A stretch of DNA of 64,000 nt from Aldehydirespirator sp965219165 (lineage in GTDB: Bacteria; Actinomycetota; Acidimicrobiia; Acidimicrobiales; Aldehydirespiratoraceae): the NCBI GenBank assembly GCA_965219165.1, contig CBDCMW010000002.1:1612001-1676000 (forward strand), in the 5' to 3' direction. How positions within the stretch are numbered: position 1 is the first letter of the stretch; the number at the start of each line of letters is the position of its first letter. Below, piece after piece: positions 5,574 through 13,613 of the stretch. The notes beneath the pieces are model-generated. The model ran no database searches, had not been told where the DNA came from, and worked only from the letters and a program-made list of their open reading frames with translations. Both the position numbers and the translations under genes were made by a program.

Positions 5574-8302
5574 CGGTCGGAGGATAGCCGTGCGCCGGTG
5601 TCGGGATGACCGGGATCGTCGCGGTCCGCCTCGATGCCGTAGCGGTCCATGGCCGCGGACACCTCATCCGGTGAGGCCTCGCCCGACGCCAGCAGGGCCG
5701 ACAGAACGGCCACCACCATGTGGGCGGCGTCCACTTCGAAGAACCGGCGCAGCGCCTCCCGTGTGTCCGAGCGGCCGAATCCGTCGGTGCCGAGCACATG
5801 CAAGGGCCTGGGCGTGAAGCGGGCGATCTGGTCGGGGACGAGCGTCATGAAGTCGGTAACGGCCACGATCGGACCGTCGGAGTCGGACAGCTTCCGGGTG
5901 ACCAGCGGCACGACGGGCTCGGTGGCGGGGTGCAGCCGGTTGCGGCGCTCGACGTCGAGGGCCTCGCGCCGCAGCCGCTGGTAGGAGGTGGCGCTCCACA
6001 GTTCGGCGGAGGTGTCGTGGTTCTCGGCCAGCAGCGCCTGGGCTTCGAGCGCCGCGCCCACCGACGCACCCGAGAACAGGATCGTGGCGGAGCGCTTGCG
6101 GCCACCGGGGCCGTCGTCGAACTTGTACAGGCCGCTGGTGATGTCGTCGTCGGTCACGTGATCTGGACGGGGCGGCTGCTCGTAGTTCTCGTTGTAGACG
6201 GTGATGTAGTAGAAGACGTCGGTGCCATCCGCGGCCTCCGGCGGGCACATCCGGTTCAGGCCGTCGTCGATGATGGCTCCCAGTTCGTAGGCGAAGGCCG
6301 GGTCGTAGGACTCGCACGCCGGCACCGTCGATGCCAGGACGTGGCTGTGGCCGTCCTGGTGCTGGAGGCCCTCGCCCAGCAGCGTCGTGCGTCCCGCGGT
6401 GGCGCCGATGAGGAAGCCCCGGGCCCGGGCGTCGGCCGCGGCCCAGATCGAGTCGCCCACGCGCTGGAAGCCGAACATCGAGTAGAAGGCGAAGAAGGGC
6501 ACCATGGGCACCCCGAGGTTGGCGTAAGAGGTGGCCGCGGCCAGCCAGCTGGCCAGCGAGCCGCACTCGGTGATGCCCTCCTCGAGGATCTGGCCGTCGG
6601 TCGACTCGCTGTAGCTCAGCAGCAGGTCGTGGTCCACCGGCTCGTAGAGCTGGCCGTGGGGCGCGTAGATGCGGAACTCCCGGAACAGCGAGTCCATGCC
6701 GAAGGTGCGGGCCTCGTCGGGCACGATCGGCACGACCCGCCGGCCGAAGCTCTGGTCCCTCATCAGGTCGCGCAACAGCACGGTGAAGGCCATCGTGGTG
6801 GACACCTCGCGCCCACTCGAGCCTTTGCGCATGTCCAGGAAGGGTCCGTCGGCGGGGAGCGCGATGGGACGCCGATCCCGTACCACCCGTCGGGGCACCG
6901 CGCCGTCGAGGGCCCGGCGGCGGTCCATCATGTAGCGCATCTCCACCGAGTCGGGAGGCGGCCGGTAGTAGGGCGGGATCCCGTCGGCGAGGTCGTCGTC
7001 GTCGATCTCGTTCTCCATGTGCAGCCGCGTCCGCAACTCCATCAGCTGCGCAGCCGTCATCTTCTTGATCTGGTGGGTGGCGTTGCGACCCTCGAATCCC
7101 TCGCCCAGGGTCCATCCCTTGATGGTCTTGGCCAAGATCACCGTGGGTTGGCCCTGGACCTCGGTGGCGGCCTTGAACGCGGCGTACACCTTCTGATAGT
7201 CGTGGCCCCCCCGCGGCAGGGTCCGCAGCGCCTCGTCGCCGAGGTGTTCGACGAGCTTGCGCAGGCGGGGGTCGGGGCCGAAGAAATGCTCCCGGATGTA
7301 GGCGCCCGGCTCCACCGCGTAGCGCTGGTACTCGCCGTCGACGGTCGTCGCCATCTTGTTGAGCAGGGCCCCGTCGGTGTCGCGCATCAGCAGCTCGTCC
7401 CATTTTGAGCCCCAGATCACCTTGATCACGTTCCAGCCCGCGCCCCGGAACACGCCCTCGAGCTCCTGGATGATCTTGCCGTTGCCCCGCACCGGGCCGT
7501 CGAGGCGCTGCAGGTTGCAGTTGACCACCCAGTTGAGGTTGTCTAGCCCGTTGCGGCCGGCGAGGGAGATGGCGCCCAGGGTCTCGGGCTCGTCGCACTC
7601 GCCGTCGCCGAGGAAGCACCACACCGTGCTGGCCGAGGTGTCGTCGATGCGGCGGTGGTGGATGTACCGGTTGAAGCGGGCGTGGTAGATGGAGTTGATC
7701 GGCCCCAGCCCCATCGACACGGTGGGGTACTCCCAGAAGTCGGGCATGAGCCGGGGGTGGGGATAGCCCGACAGACCGTTGCCGCCCACCTCCATCCGGA
7801 AGTTGTCGAGCTCGGGCTCGGTGAGGCGGCCCTCAAGGTACGCCCGGGCGTACACGCCGGGGGCGGCGTGGCCCTGGAAGTAGATGTGGTCGCCGACCAG
7901 GCCGTCGTCCTTGCCCTTGAAGAAGTGGTTGAAGCCCACTTCGTACAGCGAGGCTGATGAGGCGAACGTCGACAGGTGGCCACCGATGCCCTCGGCGGTC
8001 TTGTTCGCCCGGATCACCATGGCCGCCGCGTTCCAGCGAATGAAGCGGCGGATGCGGCGCTCGACCTGCTCGTTGCCCGGGAAGAAGGGCTGCTCGGAGG
8101 CGGGGATGGTGTTGATGTAGGGCGTGGAGGTAGTGGGCGGCACCCCCACCTGCTGCTCGTTGGAGCGTTCCAGGAGCTTGGCCACGATGTAGCGGGCCCG
8201 CTCCCGCCCGCTGGCCCCGACCACGGCGTCGAGCGAGTCGATCCACTCCTGGGTCTCGGCGGGGTCGATGTCGGGAAGCTGTCGCAGGAAGTTGTCGGCC
8301 AT
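5570..8302 (-). CDS. aceE: Pyruvate dehydrogenase E1 component, homodimeric type
   Basis: Thiamine-diphosphate enzyme that decarboxylates pyruvate and transfers the acetyl group to the lipoyl domain of E2. About 910 residues, normal for single-chain AceE. The ThDP motif GDGECDEPE lies near residue 232, followed by NLNWVVNCNLQRLDGPV. The transketolase-like central part has EEGITECGSLASW and FYSMFGFQRVGDSIWAA. The ATG at 8302 has a G-rich stretch just before it and begins MADNFLRQLPDIDPAE. Possible partners lpdA and an E2 gene lie at 10794-13584 on the other strand. The stop overlaps the GTG of the HhH-GPD gene, making aceE the first gene of a four-gene operon that ends with two predicted selenoproteins. 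Confidence 0.97.
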   Translation of the reverse strand: MADNFLRQLPDIDPAETQEWIDSLDAVVGASGRERARYIVAKLLERSNEQQVGVPPTTSTPYINTIPASEQPFFPGNEQVERRIRRFIRWNAAAMVIRANKTAEGIGGHLSTFASSASLYEVGFNHFFKGKDDGLVGDHIYFQGHAAPGVYARAYLEGRLTEPELDNFRMEVGGNGLSGYPHPRLMPDFWEYPTVSMGLGPINSIYHARFNRYIHHRRIDDTSASTVWCFLGDGECDEPETLGAISLAGRNGLDNLNWVVNCNLQRLDGPVRGNGKIIQELEGVFRGAGWNVIKVIWGSKWDELLMRDTDGALLNKMATTVDGEYQRYAVEPGAYIREHFFGPDPRLRKLVEHLGDEALRTLPRGGHDYQKVYAAFKAATEVQGQPTVILAKTIKGWTLGEGFEGRNATHQIKKMTAAQLMELRTRLHMENEIDDDDLADGIPPYYRPPPDSVEMRYMMDRRRALDGAVPRRVVRDRRPIALPADGPFLDMRKGSSGREVSTTMAFTVLLRDLMRDQSFGRRVVPIVPDEARTFGMDSLFREFRIYAPHGQLYEPVDHDLLLSYSESTDGQILEEGITECGSLASWLAAATSYANLGVPMVPFFAFYSMFGFQRVGDSIWAAADARARGFLIGATAGRTTLLGEGLQHQDGHSHVLASTVPACESYDPAFAYELGAIIDDGLNRMCPPEAADGTDVFYYITVYNENYEQPPRPDHVTDDDITSGLYKFDDGPGGRKRSATILFSGASVGAALEAQALLAENHDTSAELWSATSYQRLRREALDVERRNRLHPATEPVVPLVTRKLSDSDGPIVAVTDFMTLVPDQIARFTPRPLHVLGTDGFGRSDTREALRRFFEVDAAHMVVAVLSALLASGEASPDEVSAAMDRYGIEADRDDPGHPDTGARLSSDR

Positions 8303-8421
8303 TGCCCCCCATGATGGCACCGTCGCGAAGCGGGGACTACATGCGCCGGGTGCTACGGCCGGAGTTCGTGCTCGAGCGGGCATGCGCGACCCGCAGTTGG
8401 GCCTACGCGAAGATCGGAGCC

Positions 8422-8872
8422 GTGTCAGCGGATCACACCACCGTGTACACCGACGGCGCCTGCCTGGGGAACCCCGGACCGGGCGGCTGGGCCTGGGCGG
8501 TGCCCGGCGGCGATTGGGCCTGCGGCGCCGACCCGGCCACGACCAACCAGCGCATGGAGCTGCGGGCGGTGCTGGAGGCGCTGCGGGAGCTGGACGGGCC
8601 GGTGGAAGTGGTCTCGGACTCGACCTACGTGGTCAACTGCTTCCGCGACCGGTGGTACGACGGCTGGCTGAGGCGGGGCTGGCGGAACTCGCACCGCAAG
8701 CCGGTGGCCAACCGCGACCTCTGGGAGCCGCTCATCGAGCTGTACCTGCCGTCCGGAGGCGGAGATCGCGTTCCGGTGGGTGAAGGGCCACTCCGGCGAC
8801 GAGTGGAACGAGATCGCCGACCAGTTGGCGTCGGGAGCCGCGGCCGACCAGCGCTCCCGCCGCGGCCCCTAG
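8422..8872 (+). pseudogene. rnhA: Ribonuclease HI with a frameshift near the 3' end
   Basis: The first 110 or so codons (from GTG 8422, after GGAG) read as RNase HI: YTDGACLGNPGPGGWAW with the first catalytic Asp, MELRAVLEAL with the Glu, VVSDSTYVVN with the second Asp, and HRKPVANRDLWEPLIELYL. After about 8750 the family match moves to another frame (EIAFRWVKGHSGDEWNE, then IADQLASGAAA and TAG at 8870-8872), which holds the fourth catalytic Asp. Dropping one base in the CTGCCGTCC stretch restores the family sequence. Either a real frameshift or an assembly error. Without correction the protein lacks its last catalytic residue and runs on to 8943. RNase HI removes RNA from RNA-DNA hybrids. 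Confidence 0.8.
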
Positions 8873-9194
8873 CTCCCTGCCGCGCCGACTTCAGCCGACG
8901 AGGCGCAGAGGGTGCGAACCCTGCACCTTGCTGGCAGCGATGAGGATGTTCGGCGGCTTGGTCTGGTTGCGTGGGAGGGTGTCAGACGGCGGCTATGAGA
9001 GCGGTTCGATTCGTGGTCACATGTCGGTGAATGGGTTGATTCTATATTGACTGTCGAATAACGTGGCAGTTGCAGCCTCGGCCACTCCGGCAACGAGTGG
9101 AACGAGATCGCCGACCAGTTCGCGTCGGGAGCCGGCCGGGATGTCCCACCTCCAGCCTCCCGAATGCGTGCTGCGCAGTGACGTCAACCCGTAG
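8873..9194. other. Intergenic region with no intact gene
   Basis: About 320 bases between two converging genes. It holds an AT-richer patch near 9035-9065 and a 54-base fragment of the rnhA 3' end (9081-9134). I see no other open frame that resembles a gene, no tRNA and no clear terminator. Confidence 0.6.
9081..9134 (+). repeat. Duplicated fragment of the rnhA 3' end
   Basis: Matches 8787-8840 at 52 of 54 bases. Both copies encode GHSG-[D/N]-EWNEIADQ-[L/F]-ASGA; here the frame continues GRDVPPPASRMRAAQ and stops. The flanks are unrelated. Either a tandem duplication with later loss, or what remains after a second rnhA allele was integrated. Confidence 0.8.
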
Positions 9195-10103
9195 CTAGCG
9201 GTCGAGCACTTCGGCGAGGCCGGTGGCGATGTCGGGGTGGGAGAATCGGAAGCCGCGGCGCAGCAGCACGGCCGGCTCCACCCGGGCGCTGCTGTAGAGC
9301 AGGGCCTCTGTCAGCTCGCGGCCCAGGCGGGCCCACAAGGCTGGCTTGGGGGTGGGCAGCAGCGTCGGCCGGCGCAGCGCCCGGCCCAACGCCGCGGTCA
9401 GCTGCCGGTTGGTGACCGGCTCGGGCGCAGTGAGGTTCACCGGTCCCTCCACATCCGCGGTCAGCAGCCACAGCAGGGCTTCCACCTCGTCGTGGAGGGT
9501 GATCCAGCTCATCCACTGGCGGCCGTTGCCGATGCGGCCCCCGAGCCCCAGCCGGAAGAAGGGCAGCATCTCGGCCAAGGCGCCCCCTGAATGGCTCAGT
9601 ACCACGCCGGTGCGCGGATGGGTGACCCGGATGCCGGCGTCGCGGGCCGGGTCCGCAGCCGCCTCCCAGTCGCGGCAGACCTCCGCCAGGAAGCCGCTAC
9701 CGCCGCTGGACGCTTCATCGAGGCGCTCGTCGCCCCTGTCGCCGTAGTAGCCGATGGCCGATGCGGACACCAGCACAGACGGCGGTGCGTCGAGACGGGC
9801 CAGCGCGCCGGCCAGCAACACCGTGCCGCGCACCCGGCTGTCTGCAATCCGCCCCTTCTGTTCTGCCGACCAGCGCCGCGCCGCGATGGGCTCTCCGGCC
9901 AGGTGCACAACCGCATCGAGGCCTTCCAGGGCCCCGACGTCTATCTCGCCCGCCGAGGGATCCCAGCCGATGACGTTCTCGCCGGGCGGGTTGCTGGAGC
10001 CGGTCGGCCTCACCAAACGCACTGCCTGATGTCCTTCGGCTTCCAGCCGCTTGACCACGGCGCTGCCGATAAGCCCGGTGGAGCCCGTGACCGCTACCCG
10101 CAT
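9195..10103 (-). CDS. TIGR01777-type NAD(P)-binding epimerase (YfcH-like)
   Basis: A 302-residue short-chain dehydrogenase/epimerase of the YfcH group. The N-terminal Rossmann motif is VTGSTGLIGSAVVKRL, followed by DAVVHLAGEPI and the family signature ALSASAIGYYG in slightly altered form (VLVSASAIGYYG). The C-terminal DUF1731-like part contains PEPVTNRQLTAALGRALRRP and FSHPDIATGLAEVL. Substrate unknown in the family. The ATG at 10103 begins MRVAVTGSTGLIG, which puts the Rossmann motif at the very N-terminus as expected. It appears to be a single-gene unit, with a dispersed element directly upstream. Confidence 0.88.
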   Translation of the reverse strand: MRVAVTGSTGLIGSAVVKRLEAEGHQAVRLVRPTGSSNPPGENVIGWDPSAGEIDVGALEGLDAVVHLAGEPIAARRWSAEQKGRIADSRVRGTVLLAGALARLDAPPSVLVSASAIGYYGDRGDERLDEASSGGSGFLAEVCRDWEAAADPARDAGIRVTHPRTGVVLSHSGGALAEMLPFFRLGLGGRIGNGRQWMSWITLHDEVEALLWLLTADVEGPVNLTAPEPVTNRQLTAALGRALRRPTLLPTPKPALWARLGRELTEALLYSSARVEPAVLLRRGFRFSHPDIATGLAEVLDR

Positions 10104-10121
10104 AGTTGCATCACTGGTGCC

Positions 10122-10222
10122 AGAGGCCGAGCGGATAGGCGGCAATCCCCGAGGGTCTCGCGAGGCCCTCAGCGAGGCCGTGGCCCGAGCGGCCCGTGAG
10201 CGCAGCGAACAAGAGCGGGAAA
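10122..10222 (+). repeat. Dispersed ~100-bp intergenic element, complete copy
   Basis: Runs from end A (AGAGGCCGAGCGGATAGGC) to end B (CCCGAGCGGCCCGTGAGCG followed by CAGCGAACAAGAGCGGGAAA), 101 bases. The middle contains AGCGAGGCCGTGG just before end B, also present in the copies at 3251 and 61664. Confidence 0.8.
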
Positions 10223-10361
10223 CGAGGTGCTCCACCGCATGGGCCTCTCATACGATCGCTCATGCTGTTGGTCTAGCATCGCCGCCGCCGAAACAGGCGC
10301 GAATGCTTGGGCGGCATCCTCGGCCGGATCCGTGCCGGACCATCAAGCGGAAGCAGCTGAC

Positions 10362-10661
10362 GTGCAAGAAGACCTGACACCCTCAGACCCCCAGCCCGGA
10401 GGCGAGCGGGATCCGAGTCCGGCGGGCCGCAAGTGGTCGGTGAGGCCCGGGGTGGTCGTCGCCGTTCTCGTCGCGGCCGCCCTGATCGTCTTCGTCGTCC
10501 AGAACGATAATGAAGTTCCGGTCACCTGGCTGTTCGTCGAGTTGAACGGCCCGCTCTGGGCGGTGATCATCGCGGCCGCGGTAGCGGGAGCGGTTCTCAG
10601 CGAGGTTCTCGGCTGGGTCGTGCGCCGCACCCGCCGCCGTCACCGGCGCCGCTCGCCGTGA
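10362..10661 (+). CDS. LapA-domain (DUF1049-like) small membrane protein
   Basis: About 99 residues from the GTG at 10362 (VQEDLTPSDPQ). Two membrane helices are visible (VVVAVLVAAALIVFVVQN and LWAVIIAAAVAGAVLSEVLG), separated by the short outer segment NDNEVPVTWLFVELNG, and an arginine-rich C-terminus VRRTRRRHRRR. The VQN-[x]-VPVTW-[x]-F pattern is that of the LapA family, which in proteobacteria is linked to lipopolysaccharide assembly but is of unknown function in Actinomycetota. A GTG at 10332 in the same frame is an alternative start; neither has a strong ribosome site. The stop overlaps the start of the following tiny gene. Confidence 0.75.
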   Translation: MQEDLTPSDPQPGGERDPSPAGRKWSVRPGVVVAVLVAAALIVFVVQNDNEVPVTWLFVELNGPLWAVIIAAAVAGAVLSEVLGWVVRRTRRRHRRRSP

Positions 10662-10750
10662 GCACTCGCAAGCTGATCCTCACCGCCTTACTGTGCGGTC
10701 TGGCCATCCTGCTGGCCTTCACCGTGCAGGTCCTGATGGGCGGGTTCTGA
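10658..10750 (+). CDS. Tiny single-helix membrane protein
   Basis: A 30-codon frame starting GTG inside the stop of the LapA-like gene (GTGA) and reading VSTRKLILTALLCGLAILLA, then FTVQVLMGGF. It is a charged N-terminus plus one membrane helix. The overlap with the upstream membrane protein and the hydrophobic content suggest a real small gene. No family is recognised. Confidence 0.55.
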   Translation: MSTRKLILTALLCGLAILLAFTVQVLMGGF

Positions 10751-10793
10751 AGGCTATGACCCGGTAGGGTCGCGCCGTGACTCGGGGGGCTGT

Positions 10794-12203
10794 GTGAGCG
10801 ACTCAGCACACGACGTGATCGTCATCGGAGGCGGTCCGGGCGGCTACGCCGCGGCCCTGTACGGCGCGAGCGCAGGCCTCGATGTCGGCGTCGTGGAGAA
10901 GAACAAGGTGGGAGGCACCTGCCTGCATGTGGGCTGCATCCCGGCCAAGGAGCTCCTGGAGGCGGCCTCGGTGTATCGCACGGTGGCCAGGGCCGGCGAG
11001 TTCGGAGTGGGCGCAGGCGAGCCCAGCCTCGACTGGTCCGCGGTGCTGGCCCGCAAGCAGCGGGTCATCGACCAGTTGCTCGCCGGGCTGTCCTCGCTGC
11101 TGGGACAGCGCAACGTGACCGTCCACTCCGGTGTCGGCTCGCTCGGGCCCTCCGGCTCCGTGGCAGTGGCCGCCGACGACGGTTCCATCCGGACGCTGTC
11201 AGCGCAGTCGATCATCCTGGCTTCGGGCTCGACGCCACGGACCATCGGCGGCTTCGAGGCCGACGGCGAGCTGGTGGTCACCTCCGACGAGCTGTTCTCG
11301 ATCAGCGGTCTGCCCGCTTCAGCGGCCGTCATCGGGGGCGGTGCCATCGGCTGCGAGTTCGCGTCGATGATGGGCGACCTGGGCACCAGCGTCACTGTCC
11401 TGGAGGCTCTGCCCAACATCCTGGCCGGCTGCGACGCGGAGGTGGCCAAGGTCGTGCGGCGGTCGTTCCGCAAGCGGGGCATCGAGGTGCACACCGGCGT
11501 GACGGTTCACGGGCACGAGCCTCGTCCGGACCGTTCCGGCACGGTCGTCTCCTTCGGGGAGGGCAAGCAGGTCGACGTCGACCTGGTCGTGGTGGCAGTG
11601 GGGCGGCGCCCCCGCACCGAGGGCTTGGGGCTCGACGCCGCCGGCGTGGAGCTCGACGATCGCGGCTTCGTCGCGGTCGACGGCCGCTGTCGCACGACCG
11701 TCCCGGGCGTCTGGGCCGTGGGCGACGTGGTCGACAGCCCGCAGCTGGCCCACACCGCCTTCGCCGAGGGCATGCTCGTCATCGGCGACATATGCGGCGA
11801 TGAGCCGGCTCCTCTCGACTACCACGGCACGCCCTGGTGCATCTACTGCCATCCCGAGGTGGCGTTCGCCGGCCACACCGAGCAGAGCGCGGTCGACGCC
11901 GGCTTCGATGTGGTGACCTCCACGCACCGTTACATGGGCAACGGGCGGGCGCAGATTCTCGGCGAGACCGAGGGCCTGGTGAAGGTCGTCGCAGAGAAGC
12001 AGTCCGACGGCACCGGCGGCCGCATCCTCGGCGTTCACATGGCCGGACCATGGGTCACCGAGCAACTGGGACAGGCCTACCTGGCGGTGAACTGGGAAGC
12101 GACCGTGGACGATGTGGCCGGGCTGATACAACCCCATCCGACCATGAGCGAGCTGTTCGGCGAGGTGGCGCTGTCGCTCACGGGCCGCTCGCTGCACGGC
12201 TGA
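10794..12203 (+). CDS. lpdA: Dihydrolipoyl dehydrogenase (E3)
   Basis: FAD flavoprotein that reoxidises the dihydrolipoyl groups of E2 (and of the glycine cleavage H protein) with NAD. 469 residues, normal length. The FAD motif VIVIGGGPGGYAAALYG starts at about residue 8, and the redox-active disulphide is in GGTCLHVGCIPAK (Cys 43 and 48). The NAD-binding GGGAIGCEFASMMGDLG lies mid-protein, the second FAD contact at VWAVGDVVDSPQLAH, and the C-terminal dimerisation domain ends with the HPTMSELF active-site motif. GTG start with a G-rich stretch before it. It is followed after 22 bases by the E2 gene and then by lipoate synthesis, forming one functional block. Confidence 0.97.
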   Translation: MSDSAHDVIVIGGGPGGYAAALYGASAGLDVGVVEKNKVGGTCLHVGCIPAKELLEAASVYRTVARAGEFGVGAGEPSLDWSAVLARKQRVIDQLLAGLSSLLGQRNVTVHSGVGSLGPSGSVAVAADDGSIRTLSAQSIILASGSTPRTIGGFEADGELVVTSDELFSISGLPASAAVIGGGAIGCEFASMMGDLGTSVTVLEALPNILAGCDAEVAKVVRRSFRKRGIEVHTGVTVHGHEPRPDRSGTVVSFGEGKQVDVDLVVVAVGRRPRTEGLGLDAAGVELDDRGFVAVDGRCRTTVPGVWAVGDVVDSPQLAHTAFAEGMLVIGDICGDEPAPLDYHGTPWCIYCHPEVAFAGHTEQSAVDAGFDVVTSTHRYMGNGRAQILGETEGLVKVVAEKQSDGTGGRILGVHMAGPWVTEQLGQAYLAVNWEATVDDVAGLIQPHPTMSELFGEVALSLTGRSLHG

Positions 12204-12225
12204 TCTCAGGAGGGGAGGACTGCTG

Positions 12226-13584
12226 ATGGCCGACGTCACGATGCCCCAACTCGGAGAGACGGTCACCGAGGGCACCATCACCCGATGGTTCAAGCAAGTA
12301 GGCGACGAGGTCGCCCTCGACGAGGTGCTCTTCGAGATCTCCACCGACAAGGTTGACACCGAGGTGCCGTCCCCGGTGGCGGGAGTGCTGTCGGAGATCC
12401 TTGCCAACGAGGGCGACCTCGTGGAGGTCGGACAGGTGCTGGCCCGAGTGGGCGATGCTGCGGAGCCGCCGGTAGTGGAGCCGCCGCCAGCCGAGCGGGC
12501 GCAAGACGTCGCGGAGCCGGCAGCTGCGCCCGAGCCACCGCCCCAGGAGCCCGAGCCGTCCCCTGACGCAGTTGAGCCGACCCCTCAGCCTGAGGAGCCG
12601 CAAGCCGCCGCGGCGCCGTCGGTTGAGGGGATAGTGCTCTCTCCCGTCGTGCGCCGGCTGATCAGCGAGAACACCATCGATCCGTCCACTCTGACCGGCA
12701 CTGGCCTGGGCGGCCGTATCACCCGCGCCGACGTCGAGCAGGCGATACGGGCCCGGGCTGCATCCGAGGGCGACGACACGCCCTCCGCCGAGGCCGCGCC
12801 CCCGCCGCCTGCGTCGCGACCCGCACCCTCGATCCGGCCGTCGTCGGTGCCCGCGGTGGTGGTCCGCAGCGGCGACAGCGTGGTGCCCCTCAACAACATC
12901 CGCCGGCGCACCGCCGAGCACATGGTGATGTCCAAGCAGACGTCGCCCCACGTCCTCACAGCCATAGAGGTCGACTACGAGGGCGTGGAGATGGTCCGTC
13001 GAGCGGCGAAGCAGGCGTGGAAGGCGGAGGAGGGCTTCAGCCTCACGTACCTGCCGTTCATCGCCCGGGCTGTGATCGACGCATTGCGCGACCATCCGCA
13101 CCTCAACGCCAGCTTCGGCGGAGACGAGCTCGTGGTTCACTCCGGAGTGAACCTCGCCATCGCGGTGGACATCGACTTCCAGGGACTGCTGGCGCCGGTG
13201 ATCCACGGCGCCGAGGGTAAGCGCCTCCGCCAGATCGCCCGCGACATCGTGGATCTGGCCAACCGGGCCCGGAGCCGCAAACTCGGGCCCGACGACTTGG
13301 CCGGGGGGACGTTCACCCTCACCAACGCCGGACAGTACGGGACGATGATGCAGTTTCCGATCATCAACCAGCCCCAGGTCGCCATCTTGAGCACCGACGG
13401 TGTCTCCCGCAAGCCGGTGGTGGTGACCGACTCCTACGGCAACGAGTCCATCGCCATCCACTCCATCGGGGTGCTGGCCATGGCTTGGGATCACCGCGCT
13501 TTCGACGGCGCCTACGCGGCCGCGTTCTTGCATCGGGTCAAGGAACTCATCGAGACCCGTGACTGGGAGGCTGAGATCCGCTGA
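12226..13584 (+). CDS. 2-oxoacid dehydrogenase E2 (dihydrolipoyl acyltransferase)
   Basis: Core acyltransferase of a pyruvate, 2-oxoglutarate or branched-chain dehydrogenase complex. 452 residues with domains in order: one lipoyl domain (lipoylated Lys at about 42 in STDKVDTEV), a Pro/Glu/Ala linker, a peripheral-subunit-binding domain (SPVVRRLISENTIDPSTLTG), a second flexible linker, and the catalytic domain ending with the active site MAWDHRAFDGAYAA. Start ATG has GGAGGGGAGG close upstream. Adjacent lpdA and lipBA fit its need for E3 and for lipoylation. With aceE nearby, PDH E2 is the likely role, but the sequence alone does not separate PDH from OGDH or BCDH forms. Confidence 0.93.
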   Translation: MADVTMPQLGETVTEGTITRWFKQVGDEVALDEVLFEISTDKVDTEVPSPVAGVLSEILANEGDLVEVGQVLARVGDAAEPPVVEPPPAERAQDVAEPAAAPEPPPQEPEPSPDAVEPTPQPEEPQAAAAPSVEGIVLSPVVRRLISENTIDPSTLTGTGLGGRITRADVEQAIRARAASEGDDTPSAEAAPPPPASRPAPSIRPSSVPAVVVRSGDSVVPLNNIRRRTAEHMVMSKQTSPHVLTAIEVDYEGVEMVRRAAKQAWKAEEGFSLTYLPFIARAVIDALRDHPHLNASFGGDELVVHSGVNLAIAVDIDFQGLLAPVIHGAEGKRLRQIARDIVDLANRARSRKLGPDDLAGGTFTLTNAGQYGTMMQFPIINQPQVAILSTDGVSRKPVVVTDSYGNESIAIHSIGVLAMAWDHRAFDGAYAAAFLHRVKELIETRDWEAEIR

Positions 13585-13613
13585 GAGCATCGGCGGAGGC
13601 TCCTGATCGGCCC

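Noticed and set aside
4558..5799. A 413-codon frame running from inside aceE through the HhH-GPD region
   Set aside because: Only its last part (from ATG 4986) is a gene. The rest is a shadow frame of the aceE and HhH-GPD genes, which have clear family motifs.
9000..9030. tRNA T-loop-like GGTTCGATTC
   Set aside because: No pairing stem around it and no anticodon arm or acceptor stem at the right distances.
10170..10225. Peptide-coding potential of end B (RAARERSEQERE in one frame)
   Set aside because: The same peptide appears in unrelated intergenic places and in different frames at other loci. It follows from the repeat and not from coding selection.
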